This document shows positions 6,956 through 10,434 of a DNA stretch of 10,434 nucleotides, one piece after another. The translations under genes and the position numbers were made by a program. The stretch is from positions 1 to 10,434 of the forward strand of contig JWZX01001541.1 of the NCBI GenBank assembly GCA_001275005.1. Direction: 5' to 3'. Positions within the stretch are counted from its first letter, which is position 1, and the number at the start of each line of letters is the position of its first letter. Source of the DNA: Chrysochromulina tobinii. Taxonomy: Eukaryota; Haptophyta; Prymnesiales; Chrysochromulinaceae. The notes beneath the pieces were generated by a model. That model saw nothing but the letters and a program-made list of their open reading frames with translations, was not told the origin of the DNA and ran no database searches.

Positions 6956-9664
6956 CTACTCGTCCAGCCAACTCGTGGTCAGCTCTGCGGCTGGCGGCAA
7001 CGGGCGGCCGCCTGCGCGACGGGCCGAGTCAGCTTCCGCCTGGCCCTGCTCGACAGGCACGGGCTGCCAGGTGCCGTCCGTGATGGCGTAGCACGTGGCT
7101 GCCCAGGATCGAGCCTCCGTGTCCCTACCACGATGCCACGTGACCGAGCTCACCCGTGCGCTCAGCGACGGATGCTGCTCCGCCGCGGCCGTGCACTCCT
7201 GGAGCGAGGCTGCTTGCCCGAGATACTTGCAGCACGCTGTATCTCGGCGCAACTCGGCCCTTCCGAAGACGTTGTTGACGAGCTCGGTCATGTGCCAGCT
7301 GGGCGAGGGCGTGCGCGCTGCGCGCCGTGCACTGCCGCCGACGACGCCGAGGCGCGGGCGGAAGCGCAGACGGAAGGCGGCGCCGTTGAGCGCCGCGCCA
7401 GTCTCTGGGGTACGATCCACGTCGAGGAGTGCCGCCACGCTCGTCGGCTCATGCATCGCAGCCGCGTTCGCCGCGTTCGCGCCGCCTACCGGCTTTTTCT
7501 GCTTCTTGGACTGCACGCAGCACCAGGCGCCAAGCAAACGTCCCACCCGCCGCCCAAACGCGTTGGCCGTCGCCGTGTCTTCAAATCCGCCAAAGCTCGC
7601 GCGCGGCTGCTCGAGGTGGAGCACACGCGCCAGGTGCAGCGGCCCGAGAGCGCGCGCAACTTCCGCTTGTCCTGCGCGTGCCCGTAAGAGTGGGATGCCT
7701 CGGACTGTGCACAGCATCGCCGTCGACGGCGCTGGGCCGTCCTCGCCGCCCTCCTCGACGGCAGCCGCAGCAGGCGCGGCGGGCGCGCCGGCCTCCCCAG
7801 CATCCTCAGAGGACGATGGGTCGCACATGTGCAGAGTGAGGCGCGAGGCGCGAAGCGGCGCGGCGGCGGCGAGCTCGAGAAAGCCGGGCTCGCGCAGCGG
7901 CACATCCGATCGGAAGACTTCGGGCAGCGAAAGCCAGTATGAGGGCGGGCACTCGTACACTCGAGGGAAGAGTCCCTGCATGTGCATTGGCTGGCAGTTG
8001 AGGTTGCCCTGGCTGACAAACGGCCACTGTGCGAAGACGCACGAGCAGAGCATCCGAGGGAGCACGAGTGTGCGATTGAGCGTGAGTGCCGTCGCAAGCG
8101 CCGCCTGCAGGTCCTGCAGCTGCTCTTGCAGCAGCGCAAAGTGCCAGCGCCACTGCTCGTTGCCCGCCGCCTGCGTGCGGAAGCGCCGAAGCCGGTCGGC
8201 CGGTCGGTTCGTGAAGGTCAGGTAGCGGCCCGTGAAGTACGAGGGCTCGTCCTCCAGGGCCCACAGCCGGTGACGCGGGCTCGAGCGCATGGTGAACGCC
8301 TTTGCGGCCGCCGTGGTGACGGTGTCGTACCCCAGGCACCAGACGGGGTGCGTGCAAGCGCCCATGGAGATCCGGTTGTTACGCCGAAAGACGATGTCAG
8401 TCCCCACAATATGTGTGGCGTGCATCGCGAGTGGCGTCGCTCCGTACAGGGCTGCCTCGCGCACCACTTGCGTGGCCAGATAGGAGCCGAACTGGAGCAC
8501 GGGTAGCAGCCCGATCGAGACGCTCGCGTCCACGCGCCGCATGCCTTTCTGTTGCCGGAGCGCCGCCCACTTTTGTTGACACCACCACGCCCTCGCGCCG
8601 CTACCACCGCCGCGGCGCTTTCCACGACCACGCCGACGCCAGCCTCGGCGAGAGTCAGGATCCATGGTCAGCGTGCCATCGCACGCCCACGGCAGCGTCG
8701 CATCCGCCGCATCGAGGCCGAAGGTGGCCGCCTGGGCGGCGGCGGCCGCAGCCTCGGGCGGCAGCTCGAGTGGCACGTGAAGCAGACTGGTGTCCAGAGG
8801 GTGGCGTGCGTGGTCGAGGCCCGTCCACCCTTCGCCGGCGTCGGACAGTATCAGATGCTGGAGCAGTCGACACATTTCCGACTGGTCGGACACCTCCACT
8901 GCGTCCTTGAGCCCCCGCGCGCGCAGGTTCGTGCCCGCCGCTGCGAGTTCGGCGAGCTCCGCCTGCACAAATGCGCGTCCACCCACCGTCGAGCGTGCGA
9001 ATAGCACGCCCGGGTTCCACGTGCCATCGCGCGCGCCGTTTGCTGGGTATGGATCGAGGTCAAAGTCGAGCACCGATGGCGAGAACATCTGCTCGGACAC
9101 GCCAGCAGTCGCGCTTCGGCTGCTGTTGACGCGCTGCCAGTGCGCGAGCAGCGCGCGGCGCGTAGGCGGCTCGGTCGAGGAGTAGAGCACGTCATCTCTG
9201 AAGACCTCGGCATACGTGGCATGGTCGGTGCCCAACGCAACATCGAGCAGCGGGTGCAGCGCGAGCACCGCGGCAAAGTAGGGCGCGGGATTGCGCAGCC
9301 ACACGACGTCAGTGTCTGAGAGCAGCACGTTGACGCCAAGGTCGAGCAGTCTCGCGAGGCCGACCCATCGAAGCGTCCACCGAGCGAGGCCGTTGCTTGC
9401 GGCATGGCCGCCTGCGGCGGGCAGCGTGTACGCCAGCGCGTTGGTCTGGTCCCACTGCGCACTGGCTTGCCGCGGTGGCGGCCCGTCTAGGCCGATGGTC
9501 GGCCGTTGGCCAGATCTTGCGATGTACAAGGCCCAGTTGAGCGCAAACGTGAGCCCCGCAGCGTCGGTGAAGGTGGTGAGGATAACATTGGCTGCGTTTG
9601 AAAGAGCCAGAGATCGTAGCGCCGGCGCAGACGCAGAGAGGGTTGCGGGTGCGGTTATTGACAT
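6956..9664 (-). CDS. GT77-like nucleotide-diphospho-sugar transferase (XEG113/RGXT-related)
   Basis: The 902-residue protein starts directly in a glycosyltransferase fold: NVILTTFTDAAG..FALNW at 26-44, the metal/nucleotide-sugar DxD motif in VLLSDTDVVWLRNP (Asp117, Asp119) and WNPGVLFAR at 216-224. A second conserved block has the pattern of plant XEG113-type extensin arabinosyltransferases: EPSYFTGRYLTF (473-484), then LQAALATALTLNRTLVLPRM (519-538) followed by a Cys-rich stretch to ECPPSYW (571-577). Relatives add sugars to cell-wall or secreted glycans in the Golgi. An Arg/Gly linker (339-358) and an Ala/Glu linker (about 617-648) interrupt it. The last 110 residues hold a separate Cys/Trp module (CCKYLG, VTWHRG, CYAITDGTWQP). 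No signal anchor is visible; upstream in-frame codons run only to a TAA at 9743-9745, so an N-terminal exon may be missing. Donor and acceptor sugars are not predictable. Confidence 0.85.
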   Translation of the reverse strand: MSITAPATLSASAPALRSLALSNAANVILTTFTDAAGLTFALNWALYIARSGQRPTIGLDGPPPRQASAQWDQTNALAYTLPAAGGHAASNGLARWTLRWVGLARLLDLGVNVLLSDTDVVWLRNPAPYFAAVLALHPLLDVALGTDHATYAEVFRDDVLYSSTEPPTRRALLAHWQRVNSSRSATAGVSEQMFSPSVLDFDLDPYPANGARDGTWNPGVLFARSTVGGRAFVQAELAELAAAGTNLRARGLKDAVEVSDQSEMCRLLQHLILSDAGEGWTGLDHARHPLDTSLLHVPLELPPEAAAAAAQAATFGLDAADATLPWACDGTLTMDPDSRRGWRRRGRGKRRGGGSGARAWWCQQKWAALRQQKGMRRVDASVSIGLLPVLQFGSYLATQVVREAALYGATPLAMHATHIVGTDIVFRRNNRISMGACTHPVWCLGYDTVTTAAAKAFTMRSSPRHRLWALEDEPSYFTGRYLTFTNRPADRLRRFRTQAAGNEQWRWHFALLQEQLQDLQAALATALTLNRTLVLPRMLCSCVFAQWPFVSQGNLNCQPMHMQGLFPRVYECPPSYWLSLPEVFRSDVPLREPGFLELAAAAPLRASRLTLHMCDPSSSEDAGEAGAPAAPAAAAVEEGGEDGPAPSTAMLCTVRGIPLLRARAGQAEVARALGPLHLARVLHLEQPRASFGGFEDTATANAFGRRVGRLLGAWCCVQSKKQKKPVGGANAANAAAMHEPTSVAALLDVDRTPETGAALNGAAFRLRFRPRLGVVGGSARRAARTPSPSWHMTELVNNVFGRAELRRDTACCKYLGQAASLQECTAAAEQHPSLSARVSSVTWHRGRDTEARSWAATCYAITDGTWQPVPVEQGQAEADSARRAGGRPLPPAAELTTSWLDE

Positions 9665-10081
9665 CCAAGGATGCCGCGCCCAGCAGGCGAGGACACAGCG
9701 TCCCAGCGCGGTTGCGCCCCCGGTGTCTTGGGTGTCGCGAGTTTATTGACTGTGAACTCCAGGGTGTGAACATGTTCCAAAAACTCAGCAACAAGTGTTG
9801 AGCAGTGACCTGAGAACCAAAAGCCGCACATCTGTACACCCTGTAACAGTACGAGTACTGCTAATGGTCAAGCGACGAGTTTCCCGACACCAACCGCGGC
9901 CGAGGCGCACCGAACAAGGCACCGAACCCCTACAGATAACAGATGCACACATCAGACGCTCGCACACAGACACACGCGCATGCACAGCCGTCAAACACAA
10001 GATACCGAGCCCCTCGGGGCACTCACACAGACCTTCACTAACTCCACCACATCACCTCCTCACATCCAGCTGCTCGTCTCG
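9665..10081. other. Intergenic region between two minus-strand genes
   Basis: This should hold the 3' untranslated region of the poly-Pro gene and the promoter or an unrecognised first exon of the glycosyltransferase. About 26 extra in-frame codons precede Met1 of the glycosyltransferase before a TAA (9743-9745) and contain no clear signal anchor. From about 9890 to 10075 the plus strand is C/A-rich, so the minus-strand transcript would be G/U-rich, as found near some polyadenylation sites. Small dyads are present: gaacatgttc (9768-9777), cagtac-ga-gtactg (9847-9860) and ccgag-ccc-ctcgg (10005-10017). No gene is supported. Confidence 0.55.
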
Positions 10082-10342
10082 CTAGACCTCATCCCAAGAG
10101 ATGAGCGATGAAGAGGATGGCGCCGTCGGCGCCGCTGGAGCCTGCCCAAACTCATCATCCCATGAAGTTTGCGCCGCTGGTGCCTGCGCAAACTCATCAT
10201 CCCAAGAGATGAGCGATGAGGAAGATGGCGGCGGCGGTGCCTCGCGAACGCGTCCGTGAAGGGGCGGGGCGGAATCTGCGAGCAGCACCGGCTCATCATC
10301 TGCCGGCTCATCATCCCAGATGAGCGATGAGGATGGTGGTGT

Positions 10343-10419
<77 letters not shown>

Positions 10420-10434
10420 GCGTTCGAGGCGGCG
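10082..10434 (-). CDS. Poly-proline protein with Trp-acidic (WDDE) repeats, C-terminal part
   Basis: The frame is open from the right edge to a TAG at 10084-10082, so the N-terminus lies outside the window. Reading towards the C-terminus: a run of 26 prolines (10420-10343), then SSSLIWDDE, a linker, PPPPSSSSLISWDDEFAQAPAA, SWDDEFGQAPAA and finally SSSSLISWDEV. Trp codons are at 10316, 10202, 10160 and 10094. The repeated Ser-Trp-Asp-Asp-Glu units, conserved while the spacers vary, support real coding. Poly-Pro followed by acidic Trp motifs recalls actin regulators: profilin-binding Pro tracts, and the acidic Trp tail by which WASP-family proteins bind Arp2/3. No WH2 or formin domain is visible here, so that is inference. 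An endocytic adaptor with short acidic motifs is an alternative. Confidence 0.7.
10088..10324. repeat. Dispersed coding repeat ctcatc...gatgag (three copies)
   Basis: Copies at 10088-10105, 10193-10213 and 10307-10324 each carry ctcatc and gatgag as inverted 6-bp arms around a 6-9 base centre. They encode the Leu-Ile-(Ser)-Trp-Asp-Asp/Glu units on the minus strand. A fourth, more diverged unit surrounds 10151-10168. Confidence 0.8.
10343..10420. repeat. Interrupted (CGG)n microsatellite
   Basis: Eleven CGG units (10349-10381), one TGG (10382-10384) and eleven more CGG units (10385-10417), bordered by TGG units, on the plus strand. On the minus strand they read as uninterrupted proline codons (CCG with occasional CCA). 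Length variation is expected. Confidence 0.95.

Noticed and set aside
7095-8225. Plus-strand frame of 376 codons opposite the glycosyltransferase
   Set aside because: It is antisense to a strongly conserved enzyme, has Ala/Arg/Ser-rich composition without a domain, and is the kind of frame GC-rich genomes produce by chance.
9309-9839. Minus-strand frame of 176 codons upstream of and overlapping the glycosyltransferase
   Set aside because: Its last two thirds overlap the GT77 fold in a different frame. The non-overlapping start (CAAFGSQVTAQHLLL...) has no clear anchor or domain.
10005-10020. Short GC hairpin (ccgag-ccc-ctcgg) as a terminator
   Set aside because: The stem is only 5 bp, there is no U-tract, and the window is eukaryotic, where such terminators are not used.
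10060-10314. Minus-strand frame starting MMSRQMMSRC
   Set aside because: It is a shifted reading of the WDDE-repeat gene. The other frame keeps the repeated Trp-acidic motif and the poly-Pro run, so that one is preferred.

Overview
The window looks like nuclear DNA from a GC-rich unicellular eukaryote, most likely a microalga of the haptophyte or pelagophyte kind. The evidence is the gene set: a filamin-type immunoglobulin repeat, a CCR4-like nuclease, an enhancer-of-polycomb chromatin protein and a plant-type family-77 glycosyltransferase. The coding regions are long and apparently single-exon, there is strong low-complexity sequence (poly-Pro, poly-Glu/Gly), and there are no bacterial operons or ribosome-binding sites. 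The lineage is inferred from content; no species marker is visible.

Layout from left to right. (1) 2-892 (+) is the 3' end of a protein with a filamin Ig repeat followed by Trp-rich helical repeats. It ends in a 174-bp tandem duplication whose second copy carries 5 extra bases that bring the stop codon. (2) 893-1634 is a GC-rich convergent intergenic stretch with a G-run cluster. (3) 2870-1635 (-) is an endonuclease/exonuclease/phosphatase (EEP) enzyme of the CCR4/Angel/PDE12 type with all main catalytic motifs. (4) 2871-3262 is a divergent intergenic region with a 64-bp inverted-repeat element flanked by 5-bp direct repeats. (5) 3263-6472 (+) is an enhancer-of-polycomb-like protein whose conserved domain is split by a long insertion carrying a CCCH zinc finger, and which ends in a very acidic tail. 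(6) 6473-6955 is convergent intergenic. (7) 9664-6956 (-) is a GT77-like glycosyltransferase related to plant extensin arabinosyltransferases, with an extra Cys/Trp module at its C-terminus. (8) 9665-10081 is intergenic. (9) 10434-10082 (-) is the 3' end of a gene encoding 26 consecutive prolines and four Trp-acidic repeats.

The genes do not form a pathway. They look like ordinary eukaryotic neighbours with individual promoters: cytoskeletal or centrosomal scaffold, RNA or nucleotide hydrolysis, chromatin acetylation complex, Golgi glycosylation, and possibly actin regulation. The most distinctive items are the enhancer-of-polycomb protein with a CCCH finger where BRPF/JADE relatives carry PHD fingers, a 96-bp duplication that made a half-finger beside the real one, the poly-Pro/WDDE-repeat protein, and the small hairpin element in the divergent promoter. 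No viral, CRISPR, tRNA or rRNA feature was recognised.
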